From positions 186,001-250,000 of the forward strand of contig NC_009668.1 of assembly GCF_000017405.1 (NCBI RefSeq): DNA of 64,000 bases, written 5' to 3'. The position numbers were made by a program, and so were the translations under genes. The notes under the pieces were generated by a model. The model was given only the letters and a program-made list of their open reading frames with translations. It was not told the origin of the DNA and did no database searches. Positions 26,268 to 34,198 of this stretch are shown piece after piece. This stretch comes from Brucella anthropi ATCC 49188 (GTDB lineage Bacteria > Pseudomonadota > Alphaproteobacteria > Rhizobiales > Rhizobiaceae). Every line of letters starts with the position of its first letter. The first letter of the stretch is position 1.

Positions 26268-26405
26268 CATTCTGGAAGTCCCTCTCCGCAAGAAAGTCCC
26301 ATGCAACCACTCGCTGGATTTTGGGGCTGAAGACCGCGCAATATGAAGCCTATCAGGCGATTTCGAGGCTTTCGAAACGCGCAAGCAAGGGGACAAGTGA
26401 CAGGC

Positions 26406-27275
26406 ATGGCAGTGAGCAACAAAGCAAGCATTGACAAGCTGATGACGAATGGCCTCACAACGGGGCAAGTGCCGAACGACAGCCGGCATGCGCGTCAGCT
26501 CGTCCGGCGCCAGCAGATTGCGGAAACTGTAATGGCTGAAGGCTCGATGCGTATCGAGGACCTCACCGAACGGTTCGGCATCAGCCTGATGACAGCGCAT
26601 CGCGACGTCGATGAACTGGTAAGCCGTGGCCTGTTTCGCAAGTCGCGCGGCATCGTGTCGGCTGCGCCCACAAGCCTGATCGAGGCAAGCGATCTTTATC
26701 GCGTTACCCGCCAGTCGGAAGAAAAGAAACTGATCGCCGAAGCTGCAATGCAGTTCGTTGAACCGGGACAGGCCATTTTCTTCGACGATTCCACCACTGT
26801 TCTGCAAATGGTGCCGCATCTTCCGGGCAAGGGACCGCTCACCGTCATCACCAATTCGCTGATCCTGATGAACGAGGTGCGTGACATCAAGGATGTGACG
26901 CTGCTTGGCCTTGGCGGTCAGCTCTATAACTGGTGCAACGCATTCGTCGGCGGCATGACGATCCACGAAATTCGCCGTCTTCGCGCCGATGTGGCTTTCA
27001 TTTCGATTGCAGCGATCACCGACGACCTTCTGTTCCACCAGTCGCCGGAAATGGTGGAAACCAAGCGTGCCATGCTGGACTGCGCCGCCAAGCGCATTCT
27101 TCTGGCCGATCACACAAAATTCGAGCGCCGGGCTTTGCACAATTTCGGTGCTCTCAGCGATTTCGATGTGGTCATCGTCGATGAGGCTACGCCTTTCGCG
27201 CATATCGAGCGCATGCAGGCGCAAGGCATCAACGTGGTGGTTGCCCACGCCGGAACAGGCGGAAAGCAAGACTAG
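26406..27275 (+). CDS. DeoR-family regulator of the second polyol module
   Basis: 289 residues: DeoR helix-turn-helix (RRQQIAETVMAEGSMRIEDLTERFGISLMTAHRDVDEL) and a DeoRC sensor domain (VEPGQAIFFDDSTT, VITNSLILMNEV, LGGQLYNWCNAFVGG). It is clearly distinct from EryR and EryD, so the region has three sugar-responsive regulators. The start at 26406 (MAVSNK) is the most likely; 26343 and 26442 are alternatives. Its TAG stop is the first codon of another repeat. The following kinase and dehydrogenase are its probable targets. Confidence 0.85.
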   Translation: MAVSNKASIDKLMTNGLTTGQVPNDSRHARQLVRRQQIAETVMAEGSMRIEDLTERFGISLMTAHRDVDELVSRGLFRKSRGIVSAAPTSLIEASDLYRVTRQSEEKKLIAEAAMQFVEPGQAIFFDDSTTVLQMVPHLPGKGPLTVITNSLILMNEVRDIKDVTLLGLGGQLYNWCNAFVGGMTIHEIRRLRADVAFISIAAITDDLLFHQSPEMVETKRAMLDCAAKRILLADHTKFERRALHNFGALSDFDVVIVDEATPFAHIERMQAQGINVVVAHAGTGGKQD

Positions 27276-27376
27276 AGCATAATCCGACCGGAGTGAAACG
27301 AGGATCGATAAGATTATGCTTGAAATATAATAACTTAGAGCGCCGATCTGATTCAATCAGATCGAAACGCGCTCTA
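27273..27376 (+). repeat. Intergenic palindromic repeat pair on the deoR stop codon
   Basis: Starts TAGAGCATAATC at the stop codon; AGCATAATC (27277-27285) pairs with GATTATGCT (27312-27320). A second stem has AGAGCGC/GCGCTCT outer arms around GATCTGATT-C-AATCAGATC (27336-27376). Same modular style as the 23893 and 12430 elements. Confidence 0.75.
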
Positions 27377-27406
27377 GCCCGCGCATATTTATCAGGAATA
27401 CGATAC

Positions 27407-28921
27407 ATGCCTTCTCTGCTCGGAATCGACAGCGGACTGACCGTCACCAAAGCCGTATTGTTCGATATTGACGGAACCACCCTTGCCGTTGCCCGCCGCC
27501 GCGTGGCGCAATCCTTTCCGCGCGCCCGCCATGTCGAACGCGACATGGATGAATTCTGGAATGCAACAGCGGATGCGATTGCCGAAGCGATAGCCAAAAG
27601 CGGGCGGCCTGCTTCCGACATTCTCGCCATCGCCACCACAGCGCATGGTGATGGCATCTACATGCTCGACAAGGACCGCCGTCCGCTTGGCGCAGGCATA
27701 TTGTCGCTCGACAGCCGTGCCGTCGGTGTGGCCGAATGCTGGGTTGATGGCCCCGTTGCAGAGCAGGCCATAGCCATCACCGGCCAGCTTCCCCATGCAT
27801 CGGCACCATCGGCCATTCTGGCTTGGGTGAAAGAAAACGAACCCGAACGCTTTGGCCGCATCGCGCATGTGATCGCCTGCAAGGACTGGCTGCGCTTTTG
27901 CCTGACCGGCGATGTGGGCACGGATCGCACTGAAGCCTCGACCTCCTTCACCGATGTCAACACGCAGGAATATTCAAAAGAAGCGCTCGCCCTTTTCGGG
28001 CTGGATGCGCTTTGGGATGCGCTGCCACCCATGTCGCGTTCCGATGAAATTGTGGGTAGCGTCTCGGGCGAATGCGCAGAGCGCACCGGCCTCGTTGCCG
28101 GAACACCGGTTGTCGGTGGCTTGCACGATGTCACCGCTTCAGCGCTTGGCGTCGGCGGGCTTGGCATCGGGACCGTTGCCGTGGTTGCAGGAACCTATTC
28201 CATCAACGAAACGCTGTCTTCCGAACCGCGTGTCAACAAAAGCTGGTTCTGCCGCAATGGCATTGCGCCGGGCGAATGGAACAATATGTCGATCTCGCCC
28301 GCATCGACGGCCAATTACGACTGGTTTCTCGACAAGCTCTGCCCGGCAGAACGGCGCGAGGCAGAGGAAACAGGACGTTCCATCCACGACATGCTGCGCC
28401 CGGAAATCGATGCGGCATTGGCAAAGCCTTCGACGGCAATGTTCCATCCCTACCTCTTCGGTTCGCCCTATGGAGCGATGGCGAGCGGTGCGTTTTTCGG
28501 TCTGCGTGGCTGGCAGGATCGGGGTGATATGCTGCGCGCAATCTGGGAAGGCATTGCCTTCAATCATCGCATCCATGTCGATCACCTGAAGGACGGGTTT
28601 GCAATCTCCGCTGCGCGCCTCACCGGTGGCGTGTCACGTAGTCCGGCTTTCGCGCAGATGTTTGCCAATGTTCTCGGCATGCCCGTTACCGTCACGGATA
28701 CGGACGAGGCCGCCGCCTGGGGAGCTGCCCTTTGCGCTGGCAAGGGCGCAGGTGTCTTTGCCAATGTCTACAGCGACCCGCGTGATCTCGATGCCATAGG
28801 CCGCACCTATGAGCCGGATGCAGCGCGAAGCGCGCTTTATGAAAAGCGCTATGCGCTGTTCAAGGAGATTGCATCGGCACTGGGGCCGGTCTGGCCGAAG
28901 ATCGAAGCCCTGACAGATTGA
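27407..28921 (+). CDS. FGGY-family carbohydrate kinase, second polyol module
   Basis: 504-residue sugar/polyol kinase of the FGGY family, related to xylulose, L-xylulose (LyxK) and erythritol kinases. The N-terminal GIDSGLTVTKAVLFDIDG loop, DSRA region, GGLHDVTASALG and the ATP-site LTGGVSRSPAFAQMFANVLG are visible. The start at 27407 follows AGGAA by nine bases; the longer frame runs through repeat sequence. It is a paralogue of EryA but only distantly similar. The substrate is unknown; linkage to a GlpD-like dehydrogenase suggests a polyol such as a tetritol or pentitol (or its keto form). Confidence 0.88.
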   Translation: MPSLLGIDSGLTVTKAVLFDIDGTTLAVARRRVAQSFPRARHVERDMDEFWNATADAIAEAIAKSGRPASDILAIATTAHGDGIYMLDKDRRPLGAGILSLDSRAVGVAECWVDGPVAEQAIAITGQLPHASAPSAILAWVKENEPERFGRIAHVIACKDWLRFCLTGDVGTDRTEASTSFTDVNTQEYSKEALALFGLDALWDALPPMSRSDEIVGSVSGECAERTGLVAGTPVVGGLHDVTASALGVGGLGIGTVAVVAGTYSINETLSSEPRVNKSWFCRNGIAPGEWNNMSISPASTANYDWFLDKLCPAERREAEETGRSIHDMLRPEIDAALAKPSTAMFHPYLFGSPYGAMASGAFFGLRGWQDRGDMLRAIWEGIAFNHRIHVDHLKDGFAISAARLTGGVSRSPAFAQMFANVLGMPVTVTDTDEAAAWGAALCAGKGAGVFANVYSDPRDLDAIGRTYEPDAARSALYEKRYALFKEIASALGPVWPKIEALTD

Positions 28922-28965
28922 AATAAACGGCGTGTCCCGCGCCTTAGCGACGTAAAGACAGTAAG

Positions 28966-30693
28966 ATGAATAACTTCGCAGGCAATGCCGAAATGAAAAG
29001 CCGCATCGGGCAACTGGAAGCCGAGGGCGTGGATGTGCTCATCCTTGGCGCAGGTGTCAACGGAGCAGGCCTTTATCGCGATCTTTGCGAGCAGGGCGTG
29101 AGCTGTCTCATTGTCGACAAGGCGGATTTTGGTTCAGGCACGAGTGCTGCGCCGTCGCGGCTTATCCATGGTGGCCTCAAATATCTGGAAACCGGCGAGT
29201 TCGGGCTTGTGGCCCAGTCCACTCTGGAACGTAATCTGCTTTTGAAAAATGCGCCGCACAATGTCGAGCCGCTGCCGACTTTCATTCCGGTCTTTTCGTG
29301 GACCAAGGGCATCCCGGCGGCGCTGCGCACCCTGTTCGGCTCGACGACCGCGCCGCGCAGCCGTGGCGCCGTGCTGATCAAGATCGGTCTGGCGCTCTAC
29401 GATTATTTTGGTGCGCGTGAGCGCGTCATGCCACGTCACCGTTTTCTGTTGAAGGAGACGGCGACGAAGGAAATGCCCTATATCACGCCCGCAATCGTGG
29501 CGGGCGGCATCTATCACGATGCGAAGGTCAGCCAGCCGGAACGTCTGGTCTATGAACTCGTCAGCGACGGGCTGCGCGCCAATTCGAAAAGCGCTGCCGC
29601 CAATTTCACGATGCTGGTTTCCGCCGAGAACGGCCTTATCGGCTTTGAAGGGCCGGATGGCGTAAAATTCGCGGTGAGGCCGAAGCTGGTCATCAACGCG
29701 GCTGGGCCATGGATCGACCGGGTCAATGCTGCACTCGGCAAGCCGACCAAGATGATCGGTGGCACCAAGGGTTCGCATATTCTTGTCGACCACCCCGAAC
29801 TGGTGAAGAGCCTCAACGGACGAATGATCTATTTCGAGGCGGATGACGGGCGCATCTGTCTCGTCTACGACTATCACGGTCTGGCGCTGGTGGGTTCCAC
29901 CGACATTCCGTCGGATGATCCGGACAATGTGCGCTGCGATGATCATGAAACCGACTATTTCATCGACAGCCTGCGTTCGCTGCTGCCGAAGCTCACATTC
30001 GACCGCAGCCAGATTGTCTACACTTATAGCGGCATTCGTCCACTTCCGGCTTCCAATGCTTCCGAACCGGGTTTGATCAGTCGCGATCATTCCGCACCCG
30101 TCATCGAGCCGGATGGCAATCGGCCATTCGCGATCATTTCGCTTGTTGGCGGCAAGTGGACCACATTCCGCGGCTTTGCCGAGGAAGTGGCCGACAAGGT
30201 TCTGGGCCGGTTCGACAAGACGCGGCAGGTTTCAACGCGCAACCTCCCTATAGGCGGTGGCAGGGACTATCCGTCCGATGATCGCGCCCGCAAAGCTTGG
30301 GTGACGAAATATGCCACCGAAACAAGATTGCCCGCCGCACGGGTTGAGACATTGTTGAAGCGCTATGGCAGCACGGCTTTGCCGATCCTCCGCGAGGAAG
30401 CAGGGGCAACGGTTGCGATGCTGCCGGAAACCGACACGGTCAGCGCGACGGAAATCGCATGGATCGCACGCAACGAGCTTGTCGTGCATCTGGCGGATGT
30501 CGTTTTGCGACGCACCACACTTGCAATCGACGGGGCGCTGACGACCGGCAATCTCGCTGCAATCGCCGATGTTCTGGCGCGGGAGCTTGGCTGGGACGAT
30601 GCGCGCAAGGCGCAGGAAATCGAAGCGGTCAACACAGAACTTACGAAACGACATAACGTGATTTTGCAGCGGAACCCGGCCAAAAGGCGCTGA
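28966..30693 (+). CDS. GlpD-family FAD-dependent polyol-phosphate dehydrogenase
   Basis: 575 residues, an FAD enzyme of the glycerol-3-phosphate dehydrogenase family and a paralogue of EryB. The dinucleotide motif is ILGAGVNGAGLYRDLCEQG, followed by PSRLIHGGLKYLETGEF; the C-terminal GlpD domain starts near residue 430. It is longer than EryB and has a distinct insertion region near residues 100-160 (FTRTLFGSTTAPRS-like). The ribosome site is weak; an ATG nine codons in is an alternative. With the preceding kinase it would oxidise the phosphorylated polyol, as EryB does. It could be a glycerol 3-phosphate dehydrogenase. Confidence 0.87.
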   Translation: MNNFAGNAEMKSRIGQLEAEGVDVLILGAGVNGAGLYRDLCEQGVSCLIVDKADFGSGTSAAPSRLIHGGLKYLETGEFGLVAQSTLERNLLLKNAPHNVEPLPTFIPVFSWTKGIPAALRTLFGSTTAPRSRGAVLIKIGLALYDYFGARERVMPRHRFLLKETATKEMPYITPAIVAGGIYHDAKVSQPERLVYELVSDGLRANSKSAAANFTMLVSAENGLIGFEGPDGVKFAVRPKLVINAAGPWIDRVNAALGKPTKMIGGTKGSHILVDHPELVKSLNGRMIYFEADDGRICLVYDYHGLALVGSTDIPSDDPDNVRCDDHETDYFIDSLRSLLPKLTFDRSQIVYTYSGIRPLPASNASEPGLISRDHSAPVIEPDGNRPFAIISLVGGKWTTFRGFAEEVADKVLGRFDKTRQVSTRNLPIGGGRDYPSDDRARKAWVTKYATETRLPAARVETLLKRYGSTALPILREEAGATVAMLPETDTVSATEIAWIARNELVVHLADVVLRRTTLAIDGALTTGNLAAIADVLARELGWDDARKAQEIEAVNTELTKRHNVILQRNPAKRR

Positions 30694-30746
30694 ACAGTCC
30701 GTGAAGTTGATCTATGTTGCGTTGTGAACAGGAAAGGAAACGCCTC

Positions 30747-31148
30747 ATGGATATCAAGCGAAACGGAACCGATCCTTCGGGAAAAGGTCCAGCCGACTGG
30801 TTTACGGGCAATGTCCGTATCGATCCGCTGTTTTCTCCCAATAATGCCCGGCGTGCTGCGGCTGCGACCGTAACCTTTGAGCCCGGCGCCCGCACTGCCT
30901 GGCACACGCATCCGCTTGGCCAGACCCTGATCGTGACCGCCGGGCTTGGCCTCGTGCAACGCGAAGGCGGACCGATTGAAGAAATCCGGCCCGGCGATGT
31001 GGTCTGGTTTGAGCCGGGCGAGAAACACTGGCACGGGGCATCCGCGAGCAATGCCATGACTCATATAGCCATTCAGGAACAGCTCGACGGCAAAGTCGTT
31101 GACTGGATGGAGCATGTCAGCGACGTGCAATATGGCGGTGGGAAATAA
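30747..31148 (+). CDS. Cupin-domain protein
   Basis: 133-residue single-domain cupin. The two conserved cupin motifs are visible: [16 protein letters not shown] and [17 protein letters not shown], whose histidines would bind a metal. The type resembles the mandelonitrile-lyase-like/carboxymuconolactone-associated cupins. AAGGAAACG precedes the ATG at 30747. It lies 54 bases after the GlpD-like gene, so it may belong to the second polyol operon, perhaps as an isomerase or epimerase. No specific reaction can be assigned. Confidence 0.8.
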   Translation: MDIKRNGTDPSGKGPADWFTGNVRIDPLFSPNNARRAAAATVTFEPGARTAWHTHPLGQTLIVTAGLGLVQREGGPIEEIRPGDVVWFEPGEKHWHGASASNAMTHIAIQEQLDGKVVDWMEHVSDVQYGGGK

Positions 31149-31242
31149 ATTTCGCCCCGGTTTTGCGCAGCTTTCAGAAATCGGCCCGATCGATCAATGG
31201 TCAAAGGTTGCGCAAAACGCAAAGATGATTGCGCATATTGCG

Positions 31243-31259
31243 AACAGGCGTTTCCTGTT
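31243..31259 (+). promoter_or_regulatory. Candidate operator upstream of caiX-like gene
   Basis: AACAGG-CGTTT-CCTGTT is a perfect six-base inverted repeat 45 bases before the ATG; TTGCGCA motifs lie just upstream (31209, 31230). It may bind the nearby CdhR-like activator. Prediction only. Confidence 0.35.
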
Positions 31260-31303
31260 TCCCCTATCATGTTGTTCTCAATAAAAACAAAGGGGAGAAG
31301 ATA

Positions 31304-32230
31304 ATGAAACGCCTATTTCTTTTGCTTGCAGCAAGCGTCGCCAGCGTGCAGGCGCATGCCGCTGAAGGCGCAAACTGCAAGGCACCCAAATTCTCCGATG
31401 TCGGCTGGACCGACATTACTGCAACGACGGCGCTCGCTTCTCTGCTGCTTGAAAAAGCCGGATACGAGCCGCAGACAACCATCCTTTCCGTGCCGGTCAC
31501 CTTCCAGTCGCTGGAAAATGGACAGATCGATATTTTCCTCGGCAACTGGATGCCGCTTCAGGAAGAAGCGCGCAAACCCTATCTTGAAGGCAAGAAGATC
31601 GAGCAGGCTGGCGTCAATCTCGAAGGCGCAAAGATCGGTCTTGCTGCGACGGGCAAGGACCTTGGCATCAAGAATTATGCCGATATCGCAAAATTCAAGG
31701 ACCAGCTTGGCGGCAAGATTTACGGCATCGAGGCTGGCAGCAGCGCAAACGCCACGATCCAATCGATGGTCGAGCAGGACAAATTCGGCCTGAAGGATTT
31801 CCAGCTCGCGGAATCGAGCGAGCAGGCCATGCTCTCGCAGGTTCAAAATGCGGTGCGCAAGGATGAGCCCGTTGTGTTCTTTGCCTGGACGCCGCATCCA
31901 ATGAACATTCGCTACAAGCTCACCTATCTGGAAAATGGTGAAAACCTGTTCGGACCGGATGATGGCGCGGCAACCGTCGAAACACTGACCCGCAAGGGCT
32001 ATGCAACCGACTGCCCCAACGTCTCGCGCTTTGTGTCGAACCTGAAGTTCAACACGGATATGGAAAGCACGATGATGAACATGATCCTGAACGATGGCAT
32101 GGAAGCCAAGGATGCCGTCACGAAATGGATCAAGGAGAACCCGGCGCAGCTTGATGCGTGGCTTGACGGCGTGACCACTTTCGACGGCAAACCAGCACTT
32201 GCTGAGGTGAAGTCGGGGCTGGGCCTTTAA
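31304..32230 (+). CDS. Carnitine/choline/betaine-type periplasmic binding protein (CaiX/ChoX-like)
   Basis: 308-residue OpuAC-family solute-binding protein with a signal peptide ending AHAAE around residue 20. It has the ChoX-type aromatic-box region (IFLGNWMPLQEEARK, FFAWTPHPMNI) for quaternary ammonium groups. The ATG at 31304 follows AGGGGAGAAG. There is no permease or ATPase beside it. In Pseudomonas aeruginosa the carnitine-specific CaiX is likewise an orphan binding protein encoded with cdh genes and uses a separate core transporter. Carnitine is therefore the likely ligand here, by context. Confidence 0.85.
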   Translation: MKRLFLLLAASVASVQAHAAEGANCKAPKFSDVGWTDITATTALASLLLEKAGYEPQTTILSVPVTFQSLENGQIDIFLGNWMPLQEEARKPYLEGKKIEQAGVNLEGAKIGLAATGKDLGIKNYADIAKFKDQLGGKIYGIEAGSSANATIQSMVEQDKFGLKDFQLAESSEQAMLSQVQNAVRKDEPVVFFAWTPHPMNIRYKLTYLENGENLFGPDDGAATVETLTRKGYATDCPNVSRFVSNLKFNTDMESTMMNMILNDGMEAKDAVTKWIKENPAQLDAWLDGVTTFDGKPALAEVKSGLGL

Positions 32231-32242
32231 GTAAGGGTGCCT

Positions 32243-33196
32243 TTACTGCCGCAGCTTGCTCGGCGACTGACCGAAATGCCGTTTGAAGGCGCGTGACAGT
32301 GAACTGATCGACGAAAAGCCGGTCTGTTCCGCTGTGTCCGCCATGGAAAGATGCGTATCGAGGATCAGCCGCCGGGCTGCTTTCAGCCGAAGCGACAGGT
32401 AGTAATTGCCCGGTGACTGCCCGATCACATTGGCGAACAGCAATTCAAGGCTGCGCGTTGAAAGCGCAAGTCTTCGGGCGATGCTCGACACGGGGATCGG
32501 GCGGTCGATATGGGTTTCCATGATTTTTATGGCATCTGCCAAGCGTGGTTCGCGGTTGAGCAAACGGCCAAGAGAGACCAGCGGCTGTGCGTCGGAAGCC
32601 TGTTTCACCTCATCGTAAATATAGAGGCTCGCCACATCCAGCGCAATGGAATAGCCGTGGCGGGCGCGAATGAGTGCCAGCATCATGTCGAGCGCCGGTG
32701 CAGCGCCTCCGGTTGTCAGAAAAGCTCCATCCCGCACCCAACGATCCGATTGCATTTCGACTTCCGGGAAGCGCTGTGAGAATGCTTCCATGTCTTCCCA
32801 GTGCGTCGTTGCCTTGCGTCCATTGAGCAATCCCGCCTTTGCCAGCACCCATGATCCGGCTTCCACACCCACGACGAGTTTCGATTGCTTGGCCGCCTGG
32901 CGCAGCATGGCGAGAAGCTTCGGCGTCGCATGTTCCAGCGCATGAAAGGCGCTGACGATAATGAGAATGTCCTGCGCGCCGACCTCGAAACGGCCATTAG
33001 CCGCAACTTTGAGGCCACTGGATGTGACGGGATCGCTGCCATCCGGTGACACCACCCGCCAGCGATAAAGCGAGCGGCCCGTCACGCGGTTGGCACCGCG
33101 CATTGGGTCCAGCGTCGCGGCCAGCGACATCAGCGAACAATCCGGCAGGACCAGCAGGGTAACGCTCAGTTCTTCGTCGGAGGGTTCAAAGATCAT
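32243..33196 (-). CDS. GlxA/CdhR-type AraC-family regulator
   Basis: 317 residues with an N-terminal DJ-1/PfpI-like (class I amidotransferase fold) domain and a C-terminal AraC double helix-turn-helix (ARRLALSTRSLELLFANVIG, TAEQTGFSSISSLSRAFKRHFG). This architecture is that of GbdR, CdhR and related regulators of betaine and carnitine catabolism. It is divergent from the carnitine genes at 33288 and convergent with the CaiX-like gene. An activator responding to carnitine is a sound inference. Confidence 0.88.
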   Translation of the reverse strand: MIFEPSDEELSVTLLVLPDCSLMSLAATLDPMRGANRVTGRSLYRWRVVSPDGSDPVTSSGLKVAANGRFEVGAQDILIIVSAFHALEHATPKLLAMLRQAAKQSKLVVGVEAGSWVLAKAGLLNGRKATTHWEDMEAFSQRFPEVEMQSDRWVRDGAFLTTGGAAPALDMMLALIRARHGYSIALDVASLYIYDEVKQASDAQPLVSLGRLLNREPRLADAIKIMETHIDRPIPVSSIARRLALSTRSLELLFANVIGQSPGNYYLSLRLKAARRLILDTHLSMADTAEQTGFSSISSLSRAFKRHFGQSPSKLRQ

Positions 33197-33287
33197 GCGT
33201 TTCGCTCTTCGCCAAATAGATTTCGTAAAATGATAATCCCGTCATTTCGCGACCTGTCAAGCTCGGCGAAAATTGAGGGAAACGATC

Positions 33288-34193
33288 ATGCCTTTAAAGC
33301 CCGCCCGCGAAATATTCATCACTGCTGCCGTCACCGGTGCCGGAGCCACCACGCACCGCTCAAACAAGGTGCCGATCACGCCGCGCCAGATTGCGGATGC
33401 GGCCATTGAAAGTGCGGAAGCAGGTGCCGCCGTTGCGCATATTCATGTGCGCGATCCGGAAACGGGTGAACCATCGCGTAAGCTGGAGCTTTTCCGCGAG
33501 GTTGTGGACCACATCCGGGCGTCCGGTGTCGATATCGTGCTGAACCTGACTGCAGGCGTTGGCGGTGATCTGGTCTTTGGGTCGCCAGAAGCTCCACTGC
33601 CACCCGATGCCGCCAAGACCGATATGGCGGGCGCGACGGAACGGCTTGCCCATGTTGCTGAACTCTTGCCGGAAATCTGCACGCTGGATTGCGGCACGAT
33701 GAATTTCGGCGAGGGCGATTACGTGATGACCAACACGCCTGCCATGCTCAGGGAAATGGCCGGACAGATACAACGGCTTGGCGTGCGTCCGGAGATCGAG
33801 ATTTTCGACACCGGCCATCTGCCGCTCGCCCAATGGCTGCAACAGCAGGGCCTGCTTGATGACCCGGTTCTGGTGCAGCTGTGCATGGGTATTCCATGGG
33901 GCGCGCCGGACGATCTGGCGACGTTGGTTTCCATCGTCCACAACCTGCCGGACAACTGGATTTTCTCGGCGTTTTCTATTGGCCGTAATCAGTTGCCTTA
34001 TGCGGCCCTTGCCGTGCTGGCGGGTGGCAATATCCGTGTGGGGCTCGAAGACAATATCTGGCTTGACAAGGGCATTCTGGCGTCGAATGGCGATCTGGTC
34101 GAACGGGCCAAAGCCATCGCCGTTAATATGGGAACGAAAGTTCTGACGCCTGCTGAAGTCCGCGAAAAACTCAAGCTTACAAAGCGCTGGTGA
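33288..34193 (+). CDS. Beta-keto acid cleavage enzyme (BKACE), likely 3-dehydrocarnitine specific
   Basis: 301 residues of the DUF849/BKACE family of zinc TIM-barrel enzymes, which exchange an acetyl-CoA with a beta-keto acid. The zinc histidines are His51 and His53 in HIHVRD, and NLTAGVGGD, TLDCGTMNFG and GLEDNIW are family blocks. Directly followed by carnitine dehydrogenase, it should turn 3-dehydrocarnitine plus acetyl-CoA into betainyl-CoA plus acetoacetate (the CdhC reaction). The ATG at 33288 follows GAGGG. Confidence 0.92.
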   Translation: MPLKPAREIFITAAVTGAGATTHRSNKVPITPRQIADAAIESAEAGAAVAHIHVRDPETGEPSRKLELFREVVDHIRASGVDIVLNLTAGVGGDLVFGSPEAPLPPDAAKTDMAGATERLAHVAELLPEICTLDCGTMNFGEGDYVMTNTPAMLREMAGQIQRLGVRPEIEIFDTGHLPLAQWLQQQGLLDDPVLVQLCMGIPWGAPDDLATLVSIVHNLPDNWIFSAFSIGRNQLPYAALAVLAGGNIRVGLEDNIWLDKGILASNGDLVERAKAIAVNMGTKVLTPAEVREKLKLTKRW

Positions 34194-34198
34194 TATCC

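Noticed and set aside
24075..27356. 1093-codon open frame on the minus strand
   Set aside because: It lies antisense to eryF, eryG and the deoR gene, all with clear family motifs and ribosome sites. Long antisense frames arise from the codon bias of this genome; the translation shows no domain.
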